Shown: positions 37,359 through 47,170 of the stretch, piece after piece
Numbering within the stretch: the stretch's first letter is position 1
Layout of the letters: each line of letters starts with the position of its first letter
Source of the DNA: FEN-1191 sp036490715
Lineage (GTDB): Bacteria; Pseudomonadota; Gammaproteobacteria; Steroidobacterales; Steroidobacteraceae
NCBI GenBank assembly: GCA_036490715.1
Contig: DASXDL010000014.1
Span: forward strand, 1-64,000
Length of the DNA stretch: 64,000 nt
Reading direction: 5' to 3'
The notes under the pieces: model-generated
Database searches by the model: none
Told to the model about the DNA's origin: nothing
Seen by the model: the letters and a program-made list of their open reading frames with translations, nothing else
Translations under genes and position numbers: made by a program

Positions 37359-40300
37359 CTACGGCTTCTCGAGCGGCGGTTGCGGCTCGGACAGACGGCG
37401 CGCGAACTGCCGCAGCGTCGGCTCGGCGAATAACGTCGCCACTCCGATGTGCACGCCAAACACCGCGTCGATGCGCGCCATCAACCGCATGGCCGTCAGA
37501 GAATGCCCGCCCAGCTCGAAGAAATTATCCTCCCGACCCACCCGCTCGAGCTGCAGCAGCTCGGCCCACAGGCGCGCCAGGCGCAGCTCGGTGTCCCCTT
37601 GCGGCGCCTCATAGTCGCGCGTCACGCAGTCCGCAGCGTCAGGCAGCGGCAGAGCCTTGCGATCAAGCTTGCCGTTGGGCGTGAGCGGCATTGCCTCCAA
37701 TCTCACGAATGCGCTCGGAATCATGTGCTCAGGCAGGGCTTTTAGGAGTTCGCCGCGCAGCTGTGCCGCCGACAGCTCGGCACCCGCCTGCGCTGTCACA
37801 TACGCCACCAGCCGCTTCTCCCCCGGCTCATCTTCGCGCGCCACTGCAACCGCCTCTCCCACACCGGCACATCGCAACAGCTGCGCTTCGATCTCACCCA
37901 GTTCAACCCGAAATCCCCGCAGCTTGACCTGGAAGTCATTGCGCCCCAGAAACTCGATGTTGCCATCCGCGCGCCAGCGCCCCAGATCACCCGTCCGGTA
38001 CATGCGCGAGGGCTCCAGGGGACTGAATGGATCGGCCACGAAGCGCTCGGTTGTCAGCTGCGCTCGATTCAAATACCCGCGCCCGACCGCCACTCCAGCA
38101 ATGTGAATCTCACCGGCGACGCCGATGGGTACCGGCTCACCCCGCCCATCCAGAATATAAATCTGCGTGTTCGCAATCGGTCGGCCGATCGGGACGCGCG
38201 GCGAAGGGTCGGCCAGGAAACAGTCGTACGAAATGACACCCACCGACGTCTCGGTCGGACCATACATATGGTGCAGCTGGACATCGGGCAGCAGCTCAAG
38301 AAATCGCTGTACCAGGTTCGCCGGCAACTCCTGTCCGCCGCAGAACATATGGCGCAGCGAGCGCAGTTTGTGCGGCTCCAGCCCCGGCATGAATGCCCGC
38401 AGCATCGGTGGCACGAAACCAATGACCGTGATGCCGTAGCTCTCGATGGCGTTCATCAGATAGCGGTTGTCGCGATGCGCCTCCGGCAGGCACACCACCA
38501 GTTGGGCGCCGACCGACAAGGGCCACAGCAACTCCCATACTGAGACATCGAAGGTAAAAGGCGCCTTGTGAAGCACGCGATCCATCGCGCTGAGCGGAAA
38601 GCGCTCTTGCATCCACAGCAATCGGTTGACGATGCCACGATGCAGGTTCATGGCCCCCTTGGGTTGGCCAGTGGAGCCCGAGGTATAGATCACATAGACG
38701 AGATCCTGGGCGCTGAGCCCCAGGCGGCTGACCTCCGGGTTGCGATCAGGCTGTCGGGCAATGATCGAGGCGCCATCCTCAAGGTCCAGTACCACCTCTG
38801 GCAGATCGACCGGCGGCAGTTGACTTCGGCCGCCGCGCTGCCTGAGCAGCACCGCCGCAGCGCTGTCCTTGAGCATGTAGATCAGGCGCTCGCTCGGATC
38901 CGTTGGATCGAGCGGCACATAGGCGCCCCCCGCCTTCAACACGCCCAGTAGCCCGACGACCATCTCCAGGCTGCGTTGCATGCAAATCGCCACCCGATCG
39001 TTGGGCCGCACCCCCAATCCGATCAGGTGATGCGCCAGGCGATTGGCATGAGCATTGAGTTCCTCATAGCTAAGCTTGCGCCCCTCGAACTCCAGGGCGA
39101 TCGCGCGCGGTGTGCGCCCGACCTGCTCTTCGAACAACTCATGCACGCAGCGCTCGCCCGGATAGGGCCTGCGTGTGTCATTGAAATCGACCAGCAACTG
39201 CCGCCGCTGCGACGCCGACAGCAGCGGCAGCTCACTGACGCGTTGAGCGTCATCGGCCACCATCGCTTCGAGCACCCTGAGCAGATGCTCGCCCAGGCGC
39301 TCGACGCTGGAGCGCTCGAACAGGTCGGTGGCGTAGTCCAGCACGCCTTCGATGCTCTGGCCGTCATCACGCAGCACCCACGTGAGATCAAACTTCGCGC
39401 CGATCGGCACAACCTCCGCCGCGCTTGGCTTCAGGCCCGACAGGCGCAACCCGCGCTCTCCCGGCGCATTGTCGAAGGCCAGCGCCACCTGGAAGATCGG
39501 GTTGTGACTCAGGCTGCGGGTCGGCTGCAGTGCCTCGACCACCCGCGTAAAGGGAATTTCCTGGTGCACAAACGCGTCGAGCGTGCGGGCCTTGACCTGC
39601 GCCAGCAGCTCGGCGACGCTCGGATCCGCTTCGAGCCCTACCCGCAGGGCCAGCATGTTGACGAAATATCCTATCAGCGGCTCAAACTCGGACCGCGGAC
39701 GGTTCGCCACCGGCGTGCCGATCACCAGATCGGTTTGCCCGCTGAGCCGGCTCAGCAATGCCGACCAACCCGCCAGCAGCGTCACAAATAGCGTCACCCG
39801 GTGACGGCGGCTCAGAGCACGCAAGCCCAGCGTCAGCTGCGGCGGCAGCGCCAATTCGAGCCGGTCGCCTGCATAGCTCTGTACCGCAGGGCGCGGCCGG
39901 TCACTGGGCAGATCCAGCACAGTCGGCGCTCCAGCCAGATAGGTCTTCCAGAAGCCCAGTTGCTCTTGCAGCCCCTGCTCTTGCATCCGCTGCCGCTGCC
40001 AATGCGCGTAATCGGCATACTGCAGCGGCAGGGCCGGCAAGGGGCTGGGCCGACCCTCACTGAAGGCGACATAGAGAGTGGCGAGCTCCTGCAGCAATAT
40101 ACCGACTGACCAGCCGTCCGAGATGATGTGGTGCTGCGTGATCAGCAGTACATGCTCCTCTGGACCCAGGCGCAGCAGCGCCCCACGTGTGAGCGGACCG
40201 GTCGAGAGCTCGAACGGCGCCGCCGCTTCGTGACGGCTCAGCTCATCGACTCGCCGCTGTTGCCTGGGCCCGGGCAACCCACTTAAATCATGCTCGGTCA

Positions 40301-40607
40301 GATCAAAGCCATCACCGGCAGCGACAACTCGCTGCACCGGCTCACCATCGACCAGCGCAAATCGGGTACGCAACACGGCGTGGCGTGCAACGATTGCATC
40401 GAGCGCGGCCCGCAAGGCTCGCCGGTCGAGGCTCCCCCGCAGGCGATATCGAGCCGCGATGTGATAGGCGGCAGAGGCGGCGCGATCGAGCTGGTCCAGA
40501 AACCACAGATGTTGCTGGCTGATGGATGTGGGGTAGATCGCCGACTGCTCGCTCTGGGCAGCGACATTCGGGCGGCCCTGTTTGATGATCGAATCTTCCT
40601 GATCCAT
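37359..40607 (-). CDS. NRPS module: condensation - adenylation - carrier
   Basis: 1082 residues from ATG 40607, which has a GAAGGA ribosome site; the frame opens earlier (40691) but those residues look non-coding. The condensation domain (about 15-430) has HHIISDG (159-165), so it is catalytically complete and of the LCL-like type. The adenylation domain has YVIYTSGSTGQPKGA, HHMYGPTETS, YRTGDLGRW, GRNDFQVKLRG and LTPNGKLDRKAL. The carrier serine is Ser 1036 in FFELGGHSL, 46 residues from the C-terminus. There is no thioesterase; release could use the thioesterase of the PKS protein or another enzyme. The amino acid selected cannot be read confidently. It is convergent with the A-T-C gene, 94 bases away. 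Confidence 0.93.
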   Translation of the reverse strand: MDQEDSIIKQGRPNVAAQSEQSAIYPTSISQQHLWFLDQLDRAASAAYHIAARYRLRGSLDRRALRAALDAIVARHAVLRTRFALVDGEPVQRVVAAGDGFDLTEHDLSGLPGPRQQRRVDELSRHEAAAPFELSTGPLTRGALLRLGPEEHVLLITQHHIISDGWSVGILLQELATLYVAFSEGRPSPLPALPLQYADYAHWQRQRMQEQGLQEQLGFWKTYLAGAPTVLDLPSDRPRPAVQSYAGDRLELALPPQLTLGLRALSRRHRVTLFVTLLAGWSALLSRLSGQTDLVIGTPVANRPRSEFEPLIGYFVNMLALRVGLEADPSVAELLAQVKARTLDAFVHQEIPFTRVVEALQPTRSLSHNPIFQVALAFDNAPGERGLRLSGLKPSAAEVVPIGAKFDLTWVLRDDGQSIEGVLDYATDLFERSSVERLGEHLLRVLEAMVADDAQRVSELPLLSASQRRQLLVDFNDTRRPYPGERCVHELFEEQVGRTPRAIALEFEGRKLSYEELNAHANRLAHHLIGLGVRPNDRVAICMQRSLEMVVGLLGVLKAGGAYVPLDPTDPSERLIYMLKDSAAAVLLRQRGGRSQLPPVDLPEVVLDLEDGASIIARQPDRNPEVSRLGLSAQDLVYVIYTSGSTGQPKGAMNLHRGIVNRLLWMQERFPLSAMDRVLHKAPFTFDVSVWELLWPLSVGAQLVVCLPEAHRDNRYLMNAIESYGITVIGFVPPMLRAFMPGLEPHKLRSLRHMFCGGQELPANLVQRFLELLPDVQLHHMYGPTETSVGVISYDCFLADPSPRVPIGRPIANTQIYILDGRGEPVPIGVAGEIHIAGVAVGRGYLNRAQLTTERFVADPFSPLEPSRMYRTGDLGRWRADGNIEFLGRNDFQVKLRGFRVELGEIEAQLLRCAGVGEAVAVAREDEPGEKRLVAYVTAQAGAELSAAQLRGELLKALPEHMIPSAFVRLEAMPLTPNGKLDRKALPLPDAADCVTRDYEAPQGDTELRLARLWAELLQLERVGREDNFFELGGHSLTAMRLMARIDAVFGVHIGVATLFAEPTLRQFARRLSEPQPPLEKP

Positions 40608-40714
40608 CGGCGCTTGTTCCTTCTCCCGGCTCAAAACCCAGGCGCGTCCGTTATGGTACCGAGCGATCGGCTTCAGATGTACCGGGCGCATCCGGCGCCC
40701 CGCTTATGTTTACT

Positions 40715-40954
40715 TCACATCGGGCTCGACACCGCGGCGTCGATCTCCGGCGCGCCGCCGGCAGCGATCGTCGTCTTGGTGACCTGAGTACTTTTGCAGA
40801 CCTGGGCCGGATCGAGCTGCATCGGCTTAAAGAGTTTCACGCCCGCGACGGCGTCCGGCAGCGGCAGTCCGGTGAGAGAATCCGTCGCATCGGCCCCGTA
40901 CGCGACCCCTGCGAGCATGAGTACCAGCGTTGCGCAAGCGCATTTGCGAAGCAT
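40715..40954 (-). CDS. Small secreted protein of unknown function
   Basis: 79 residues. A signal peptide is plain (MLRKCACATLVLMLAGVAYG, cleavage about residue 20), leaving a mature peptide of about 59 residues with a single cysteine and a PDAVAGVKLFKPMQLDPAQVC core. A G-rich ribosome site precedes the ATG. It is about 110 bases upstream of the NRPS gene on the same strand, so it may share its transcript. No family is recognised. Confidence 0.6.
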   Translation of the reverse strand: MLRKCACATLVLMLAGVAYGADATDSLTGLPLPDAVAGVKLFKPMQLDPAQVCKSTQVTKTTIAAGGAPEIDAAVSSPM

Positions 40955-41269
40955 GATTCAGACCCCCGTGTAAACGTCCCTAATCCGCAGAACCTATTTG
41001 GGCGGGGACACCGACCATTGGGCGATGGCAGGACTGCCCGCGTACCCCATTTTTGTCGCCGAACGCGCCCCAGGCCAACGCCGCCGGCAACGCGGAATAT
41101 CGCACGAAAGCGTCGCCCCCGACGATGAGAATTTTGAGGGCTGTGAAGCTCAAAAAAAGAAAAGCTCACTCGCTTGCAGCACACGGCGGCCAGAGGCTCA
41201 GCTCATCGGGAAAGCTGATGCAACCTGTAGAACCCGCGCCCGTCCGTCACGCCGACACTGGCCACGGAC

Positions 41270-41384
41270 TTCCCCTTATCATGGGTATGAGGCACAGTAA
41301 GAATAACCCGCTTGTCGCGCAATGCCCGCTCGCGGCGCTGGGCCCGAGGCGCCATGTTTCCCCGCATCGTGCGCCTGTTTTAGG
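41270..41384 (-). repeat. Second copy of the protease-leader sequence, decayed
   Basis: About 115 bases match 21856-21971 in the same orientation, including the GGGTTAT-TCTTAC block and AAGGGGAA. On the minus strand a GTG follows at the position of the protease start, but only a short frame without protease similarity remains. The rest of the gap 40955-41420 shows no gene. On the plus strand the repeat stands directly upstream of the next gene, whose first 13 coding bases (ATGCAGCACGAAA) also occur near 22030 beside the other copy. Confidence 0.5.
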
Positions 41385-41420
41385 TTATGGGTTGCCGACC
41401 AACGCATTGGATGCCTGAAC

Positions 41421-42044
41421 ATGCAGCACGAAATCCATCTCATTTTCATGATTGCCGGCGCCCTGTGCCTCCTGGTTGGGCTCCTCGGCGGCCTTGGACT
41501 CGCCGGTAACAGGAGTCCATCGACGTCCGCGCGTACGGCATGGCTCCTGCTCGGATTGGTCGGCGTGGCCGCCATGGGCTGGGCCCTCACGGGGGGCGGC
41601 ATCGGCGGTGCATCACCCGCCAGCGCGAACAGCAGCGCAAGTAGTAATCTCAGCCAGCCCAGCGTCCCGATCAGCCCGCCCACGCATCCTGATGCGCTGT
41701 TCGTCGCCGACTCGGCCTTCGCGGCCTGCGTCGTGCCCACCGAACCGACCGCAGTCCCAGACGGGGCCACTGCCTCGATCGAAGAGATGCGCACCGGGCG
41801 AGCGAGCGTCGCGGCATTTGACGCGACCACCAACACCTATCTTGCCTGCCTGGATTCGACCGTCAGTCAGCTCGCGCAGCAACGCCAGGGCACCGCTGCG
41901 GCCGCAGGCCTACAGCTCGTTAGAGCGCTGGGGGTCAAATTGCACAACGACGCGGTGGAGAAAGACCAGGTGCTGGCCGATCGCATGAATCATCAAATTC
42001 GCATCTACAAAGCCGGGCACGGGCCGTCGCCGGGCGGGCAGTGA
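41421..42044 (+). CDS. Two-helix membrane protein with C-terminal soluble domain
   Basis: 207 residues from ATG 41421. Two N-terminal transmembrane helices (about 8-29 and 38-57) form a hairpin, followed by a Ser/Pro-rich linker (about 60-90) and a soluble domain with a CVVPTEPTAVPDGATAS then ATTNTYLACLD pattern. I have seen similar cysteine-bearing C-terminal domains in proteobacterial hypothetical proteins, but I know no function. The last 40 bases overlap the end of the convergent GFA gene. An extra upstream frame to 41322 is unlikely to be coding. Confidence 0.65.
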   Translation: MQHEIHLIFMIAGALCLLVGLLGGLGLAGNRSPSTSARTAWLLLGLVGVAAMGWALTGGGIGGASPASANSSASSNLSQPSVPISPPTHPDALFVADSAFAACVVPTEPTAVPDGATASIEEMRTGRASVAAFDATTNTYLACLDSTVSQLAQQRQGTAAAAGLQLVRALGVKLHNDAVEKDQVLADRMNHQIRIYKAGHGPSPGGQ

Positions 42045-42469
42045 CCGCCCTCGGGGACGATCCGACACCGCGACCACATTTGCCGACGCCGGGTGAGGCG
42101 CTCATTGGCGGAAGCTTTGTCGTAGATTTTAGGCTCCGCTGGGCGGAGCAACAGCTCCGCGGCGCATTGCATCACGCGAGCGTTGAGCACTATCCAACCA
42201 TCGTTCTCCACGGTCGCACCTACATACACACCGCAGCGGGCACAGATTAGGAAGTCCGTGAGGCCAGTGGCAAAGCGATATCGCTTTAGGGCGGTCGGAT
42301 CATCTAACGTGAGGACGACCTCAGCGTCTGGATCTGATGTGCTGAGCATCGCGTGCTTGCGGCAGAAGCCGCACTGGCACTCGCGTAGAGGCCAGCGAGC
42401 CGGTGCGAGATCGGTCCGATAGTCGATCTTTAGGCTGCCACAGTGGCAGGTGCCGATATAGACAGTCAT
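42005..42469 (-). CDS. GFA-family zinc protein (CENP-V/GFA domain)
   Basis: 154 residues. The cysteine pattern of the GFA fold is complete: TCHCGSL (8-10), CQCGFCRK in the middle and CARCGVY later. Members were first described as glutathione-dependent formaldehyde-activating enzymes, but most are of unknown function. No formaldehyde dehydrogenase is adjacent, although a formaldehyde-related dehydrogenase occurs at 61.8-63.0 kb. It is convergent with the membrane-protein gene and stands alone. Confidence 0.85.
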   Translation of the reverse strand: MTVYIGTCHCGSLKIDYRTDLAPARWPLRECQCGFCRKHAMLSTSDPDAEVVLTLDDPTALKRYRFATGLTDFLICARCGVYVGATVENDGWIVLNARVMQCAAELLLRPAEPKIYDKASANERLTRRRQMWSRCRIVPEGGHCPPGDGPCPAL

Positions 42470-42662
42470 TGCTGCACGGTATCACCTGGAATCACCAGCG
42501 AGACACGACCATGGCAACTCGAGTCAGCGCCACTCTATATATATAGGCGGCAAGCGGCGAGCCACCGCCGCCCAGATCGCGATTGCCAACCCGGCCAAGC
42601 CCGGTGCGCTCGCCGCCGCAGCGCGGAGCATCGGCGCGACCTGTGCCCCTCGCCATGGGCTG

Positions 42663-44018
42663 CTAGATCATTTTCTTCAGCAACGCAGCGATCTCTATCG
42701 TTGCGAAGTCGCAATAAGTGTCGGAGATCGCGTAGGGCAGAATGACGCGATCCCCGTGGCGCAAGCCACCGCAGGTATAGACGACATTCGGAACGTAGCC
42801 CTCGCGCTCGGCGGCCTCCGGCCCCAGCAGTGGCTCGGCACAGCGCCCCAGAACCTTGGAGGGATCGGCTTTGTCCAGCAGCGCCGCCCCGATCGAGTAT
42901 TTTCTGATCGGCCCGACGCCATGGGTCAGCAACAACCAGCCCTCATCGAGTTCAATGGGTGATCCGCAATTACCAATCTGAACGAATTCCCAGGGAAATT
43001 CGGGTTTCAGCAGCACGGTGCCCTCACCCCAATAGTACAGGTCTTCGGAATAGATGAGGTACAGGCTCTCGTTGTCTTGCCGACCGATCATGGCGTAGCG
43101 CCCGTCGAACTTCCGCGGGAACAGAGCCATGCCTTTGTTACGGGCGGCTGGCCCTCGCAACGGCATCATCCGGAATGAACAGAAGTCCGTAGTCTGGATG
43201 AGCTCCGAGCGGATCGCCCTGCCGCTATAAGCGGTGTAGGTGGCGTAGAAGACTCTGGCACCCCCCTCTTCCATTTCGACAAATCGGGCGTCCTCGATCC
43301 CATTGGATTGCGATTCGGTGATCGGAAAGATGACACGCTCGCTAATGTCCAGGTCGTTATCGAAGGCGACATCGATACAGTCCGCCGGGGAGCCCGGCTT
43401 GTGCGGCAGAACGCGCGGTATAGAGGACTCGCGCGCCGTCCGGTCAAGTGTCACGGAACCATCGGCCGTAATGAGCCCTGTTCGAAAGGTGAGCGAGGAC
43501 AAATGCCCTTCGCCGACAGCTCGCACGCTAAGGATGAATCGCACCGCGCCGACGGCAACATTGGATTGATCAGGGTGCACGACGATACTGGGGTTGAAAA
43601 GCGCCGCAGCCTCGAACGAATATTCGTGCAGGAAATAGGCGCCGATCAGCTGCCGCTGCGTTCGACTGAAGGGCGCATGCAGAGTAAACACATCGTCCAT
43701 GGCGTTGACGCGGGCCTCGAGCGATGCCAGAAGGGTGCGGTGGCGGCCCTGAAAGCCGTTCAACACCTCAGCCAATTGCTGACTCGCGGTCTGCGGGTCA
43801 AGCGCCAATACCCGGGCAACGATGTGATTCGCCCGTTGGCCGTCCGTCCGGCTGAGTTCCCGTGGCTCGGTGGCCGGCCTGAACGGGCGTAGCACCACCC
43901 GCGCTGGGTCGGGACGCAGACGAAGCGACTGGCGTTTCAACACCACGGATGGCGACCGAGCCTGCGCGATTCGTTCAGGCAGTGGCGAGCCGGTCGGCCT
44001 CAATGCCGACACGCTCAT
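42663..44018 (-). CDS. Glycoside hydrolase family 130-type phosphorylase
   Basis: 451 residues from ATG 44018; a later GTG start is possible because the first 25 residues look weak. The five-bladed propeller pattern of GH130 is seen in FNPSIVVHPD, GIEDARFVEMEEGG (the E-D-A/P-R acid site), GRQDNESLYLIY, GNCGSPIELDEGWLLLTHGVG and NVVYTCGGL. GH130 enzymes cleave beta-mannosides by phosphorolysis. The gene overlaps the end of the upstream glycosyltransferase gene by 44 bases, so they form an operon. Together they point to synthesis and turnover of a mannose-containing glycan, which is inferred. Confidence 0.85.
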   Translation of the reverse strand: MSVSALRPTGSPLPERIAQARSPSVVLKRQSLRLRPDPARVVLRPFRPATEPRELSRTDGQRANHIVARVLALDPQTASQQLAEVLNGFQGRHRTLLASLEARVNAMDDVFTLHAPFSRTQRQLIGAYFLHEYSFEAAALFNPSIVVHPDQSNVAVGAVRFILSVRAVGEGHLSSLTFRTGLITADGSVTLDRTARESSIPRVLPHKPGSPADCIDVAFDNDLDISERVIFPITESQSNGIEDARFVEMEEGGARVFYATYTAYSGRAIRSELIQTTDFCSFRMMPLRGPAARNKGMALFPRKFDGRYAMIGRQDNESLYLIYSEDLYYWGEGTVLLKPEFPWEFVQIGNCGSPIELDEGWLLLTHGVGPIRKYSIGAALLDKADPSKVLGRCAEPLLGPEAAEREGYVPNVVYTCGGLRHGDRVILPYAISDTYCDFATIEIAALLKKMI

Positions 44019-46260
44019 CACTGCTGGAGGCAGCTTCGCGCATCTCAGCGAGACCGAGCAGGTAAGAGACGGCAGACTCTCCGCCGCGATTCTCGTTGGC
44101 GCGATCAGGATGCAAGCCATCGCGGCAGCTGCCTGTCTTCACATCGACCAACGGCACGGACAGGTCGTTTCTGCCCAGAAACCACGTAAACGCGCGCTCG
44201 GCATCGGCGCGCCAAAGGGGATCGGCGTCGGCACGCCAGGCGGCCAGACAGGCCGAGATCGTGGCCGCAGCCTCCAGTGGCTGCTGGTCGAATGACTTTG
44301 GTGCCGTCCGATTCGCGCCAAAGCTTTGCGATCCCACCGGCCGGAAGATGCCGTCCAACGAGGTCTGAAGATGCATGAGCCAACGCAGACTGCGCAGTCC
44401 GGCCACAACGTACGGGCGCGCAGCGGTTGTGCCCCCCGTCACAATGAGGGCTTGCGGTAGACGGGCATTATCGTAGGCGAGACTATCCTCGAACCACTGC
44501 CAGTCAGAGCCCTCGCAGGCGACTAGCAGCGCCATCAGCCGGTCGGCCAGCACCAGGCGCAGGCGCTTGGCATCGGCGCAGTCCGCGACCACGGAGCAAT
44601 AGGCGTCCAGGCCCAGCAATGTGAAGCTCCAGGCACGCGGCGAGTTGAAGCGCTCGACGGCCGGCAGGCCTTCACCAAACAGCGCCGCCGCCCACCGGCG
44701 TAACGAGGGCGTGTGAGCATCCCGGGCATATTCACCCAAGGCCCAGAGCGCGCGGCCGTGACTGTCCTCTGAGCCTTGATCCTCGAGCCAGCGTCGATCA
44801 TAACCAAGGAAGTTGCGAAAGCGCCTGCGGTCAGGATTCCAGGCGTGCTGGATAAAGGCCGCGAACCGGATCGTTAAGGACTCGGGCAGCGGCCGCTCGC
44901 CAGCCCGGTTGAGACGACCGGCCACCAATAGAGCTCTGGCATTGTCGTCGATGCAGTAGCCGTGCGACCGATCGGGAACGCAGTACAGCGCATGTTGCAG
45001 CAGCCCCGTGTCATCACACAGCGCCAGCAGATGTCCGATCTGCATGACTGGCAGCGCCAGACTATCGATCGAGGGGACACGTGCGCTCGGATGGACGATC
45101 ACTCGCCGTCGCGGCAGCGGCAGTACGCTCTCGAACATGCTCAAGTAGCGCTCAGCTATTCGGGGCCAGGTCATTGAGCGACCGCCGGCATAGGCGCGCG
45201 CACGCATGGCGGCGCGTCGGGTATCGTCGGTGAGCAGCGTCGCAATGGCCTCGCCGATCGCCTTGGAATCACCGAACGGGACCAGGATGCCGCAGTCGTG
45301 GGCCAGCAATTCGCGCGCATGCCAGTACGGGGTCGAGACGATCGCTTTTCCCAAACCGAAGCTGTAGGCCAAGGTCCCCGAGGTCATTTGCGCTTCGTTG
45401 AGATAGGGCGTGGCATAGACATCGCACATGGATATGAAGCCAATCAGTGTCGCCAGATCGACAAACTGATCGAGAAACACGACCTGTTGGCCCACCCCGA
45501 GCGCCCGGGCACGCGCTTCCAGGCCTCGGCGATAAGCCTCGCCCTGGTCGCGGACCAGATTGGGATGAGTCGCTCCCAGCACGACATAGACAGCGTCGGG
45601 ACGGCTTCTCAGAATCGCCGGCATCGCATCGATCATGACTTCGATGCCTTTGCTGGGAGATAGCAGTCCAAAGGTCAATATGACGGACCGGCCGGCGAAG
45701 CCCAGAGCCGCCTTGGCGTCGTTGGGTTCAACGAACGCAACATCAGGCGTTCCGTGCGGAATGATCGCAATCTTCGACGACGGCGCGTGATAGACGCTTC
45801 GGAGCAGTTCTGCCCCCTTGTCTGCCATCACGATGACGCGCGAGGAGTCAGCGATGATCCGATCGAGCACGTTGCGTTGCACCGGAGTGGGGTTCGAAAG
45901 CACGGTGTGCAGGGTGGTGACGACCGGCATCGTCAGCCGGGACAGCAACGTCAAAATGTGGCTGCCCGCTTGGCCCCCGAAGATGCCAAATTCATGCTGC
46001 AGGCAGGCGACGTTGTAATCGCCCGCGTTCAGGACATGGGCGGCACTTTCATAATCCGCGAGGCGGTCATCGTTGATCTGAATGCGCACAGCGGCGGGAT
46101 AGTCATAGTTGTGACCATGATCGGTCATGGCCACGATGCAGGTGCTCGGCGCGGCGGACGAATTGGCGACCGCCTGCTGCAGATCGGTCGTGAAGGTGGC
46201 AATCCCGCAGTGCCGCGGCAGTGAGTTGCCAATGAAGGCCACCCGACTCGCGGCGGTCAT
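43975..46260 (-). CDS. GT4 glycosyltransferase fused to a C-terminal (alpha/alpha) domain
   Basis: 761 residues. Residues about 1-375 are a GT-B glycosyltransferase family 4 domain: IGNSLPRHCGIATFTTDL at the N-terminus, CLQHEFGIFGGQAG, ILTFGLLSPSKGIEVMIDA and YLNEAQMTSGTLAYSFGLGKAIVSTPYWHARELL as the nucleotide-sugar site. The remaining 370 residues form a helical barrel-like region (HGYCIDDNARALLVAGR, EDSHGRALWALGEYA, SLAYDNARLPQALI) similar to six-hairpin glycosidase-like folds. The fusion is long for GT4. It is followed by the GH130 gene with overlap. Likely cytoplasmic mannosyl transfer to a glycan, with the product unknown. Confidence 0.85.
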   Translation of the reverse strand: MTAASRVAFIGNSLPRHCGIATFTTDLQQAVANSSAAPSTCIVAMTDHGHNYDYPAAVRIQINDDRLADYESAAHVLNAGDYNVACLQHEFGIFGGQAGSHILTLLSRLTMPVVTTLHTVLSNPTPVQRNVLDRIIADSSRVIVMADKGAELLRSVYHAPSSKIAIIPHGTPDVAFVEPNDAKAALGFAGRSVILTFGLLSPSKGIEVMIDAMPAILRSRPDAVYVVLGATHPNLVRDQGEAYRRGLEARARALGVGQQVVFLDQFVDLATLIGFISMCDVYATPYLNEAQMTSGTLAYSFGLGKAIVSTPYWHARELLAHDCGILVPFGDSKAIGEAIATLLTDDTRRAAMRARAYAGGRSMTWPRIAERYLSMFESVLPLPRRRVIVHPSARVPSIDSLALPVMQIGHLLALCDDTGLLQHALYCVPDRSHGYCIDDNARALLVAGRLNRAGERPLPESLTIRFAAFIQHAWNPDRRRFRNFLGYDRRWLEDQGSEDSHGRALWALGEYARDAHTPSLRRWAAALFGEGLPAVERFNSPRAWSFTLLGLDAYCSVVADCADAKRLRLVLADRLMALLVACEGSDWQWFEDSLAYDNARLPQALIVTGGTTAARPYVVAGLRSLRWLMHLQTSLDGIFRPVGSQSFGANRTAPKSFDQQPLEAAATISACLAAWRADADPLWRADAERAFTWFLGRNDLSVPLVDVKTGSCRDGLHPDRANENRGGESAVSYLLGLAEMREAASSSDERVGIEADRLATA

Positions 46261-46411
46261 GATGGTGCCAGCCAGCGGGCAACCACCGGGCGCGGGTTAT
46301 TTGAGCGCAATGACCATCGTCCGTCGAGAGTTCGGTCTGAGCTCGAGCGCATCGGCCAGCCCAATGCGCCCGAAAAGAGACACCGATTCAGGCAGGGGCG
46401 CACCCACGGGA

Positions 46412-46693
46412 TCAGGATCGACCCGCCCCGCGGCTCGTGCCGGCCGAGCGTTCGCGGTCTTTTGCTTCATTAACCTTGAGCGCACGGCCGCCGAAGTCTG
46501 TGCCGTTGAGCGCCTGCGTGGCACGCGCAGCATCCTCGGTCGGCATCTCGATGAAGCCGAAGCCGCGGGGTTGCCCGGTTTCGCGATCATTGATCAGCGA
46601 GACTTTGTCGACCGAGCCGTGCGGAGCAAACAGAGTTCGCACGGAATCTTCGGTGGCGGTAAAGGGTAGATTTCCAACATAGAGTTTGGTCAC
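46412..46693 (-). CDS. Single-RRM RNA-binding protein
   Basis: 93 residues from a GTG at 46693 (VTKLYVGNLPF). RNP2 (KLYVGNL) and RNP1 (RGFGFIEM) are both intact, with the ALNGTDFGGRALKVNEA end of the fold and a basic Arg/Gly tail. Bacterial RRM proteins of this size are often cold-induced RNA chaperones. The long G-poor leader before the GTG supports independent expression. The frame upstream to 46843 does not look coding. Confidence 0.85.
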   Translation of the reverse strand: MTKLYVGNLPFTATEDSVRTLFAPHGSVDKVSLINDRETGQPRGFGFIEMPTEDAARATQALNGTDFGGRALKVNEAKDRERSAGTSRGAGRS

Positions 46694-47170
46694 TTGAAAT
46701 ACTCGTTCAAAAAGGAAAACAGGCAGAGACGGTCTACCGTCCGGTCGCGGGGATTTCAGGGATGGCAGTCCAGTGGCGAGATGAGAGCGCGGCAATGCGC
46801 AGGCCACGGGCGGGCAAGGCGGAAATTCACGAGGCGCGGCCAATGTAGCACGCCCGGGACTCCAGCGGTTCGTTATTGTCGCCGAGGAGTCACTGTTTAC
46901 TGTTATTCAAGTGTTCGAATCCGGTGTGATCCTGTTGTATCTGGCAAAGATATTCGGGAGTCCAGTCGCCACGTCCGTTTGGGGCTTAGTGCATCGGCTC
47001 GTTCCATCTGAGCAGGAGAAACCGAAGGGTTGTTGCTGTTCCAAGAAACCGCAGCACAGCCGTGAGGGCCGCAGGCTCGCACGAAATCCGCGCGCGGATT
47101 ACGCTCGAGACGCGGCGCAAAGCTCGACAGGCGGGACGGCTTGCGCAAGCACCAAAGGCAGTCGCGCGAC
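46694..47170. other. About 480 bases without a supported gene
   Basis: Holds the RRM gene leader and promoter. I see no protein-like frame, RNA gene or clear repeat. Cold-shock-type leaders can be long and structured; that cannot be judged by eye. Confidence 0.45.

Noticed and set aside
42530..42550. TATATATATA run before the GH130 gene as a promoter
   Set aside because: AT run exists but no spaced -35/-10 pair could be defended; it lies beyond the 3' side of the GH130 gene on the minus strand.
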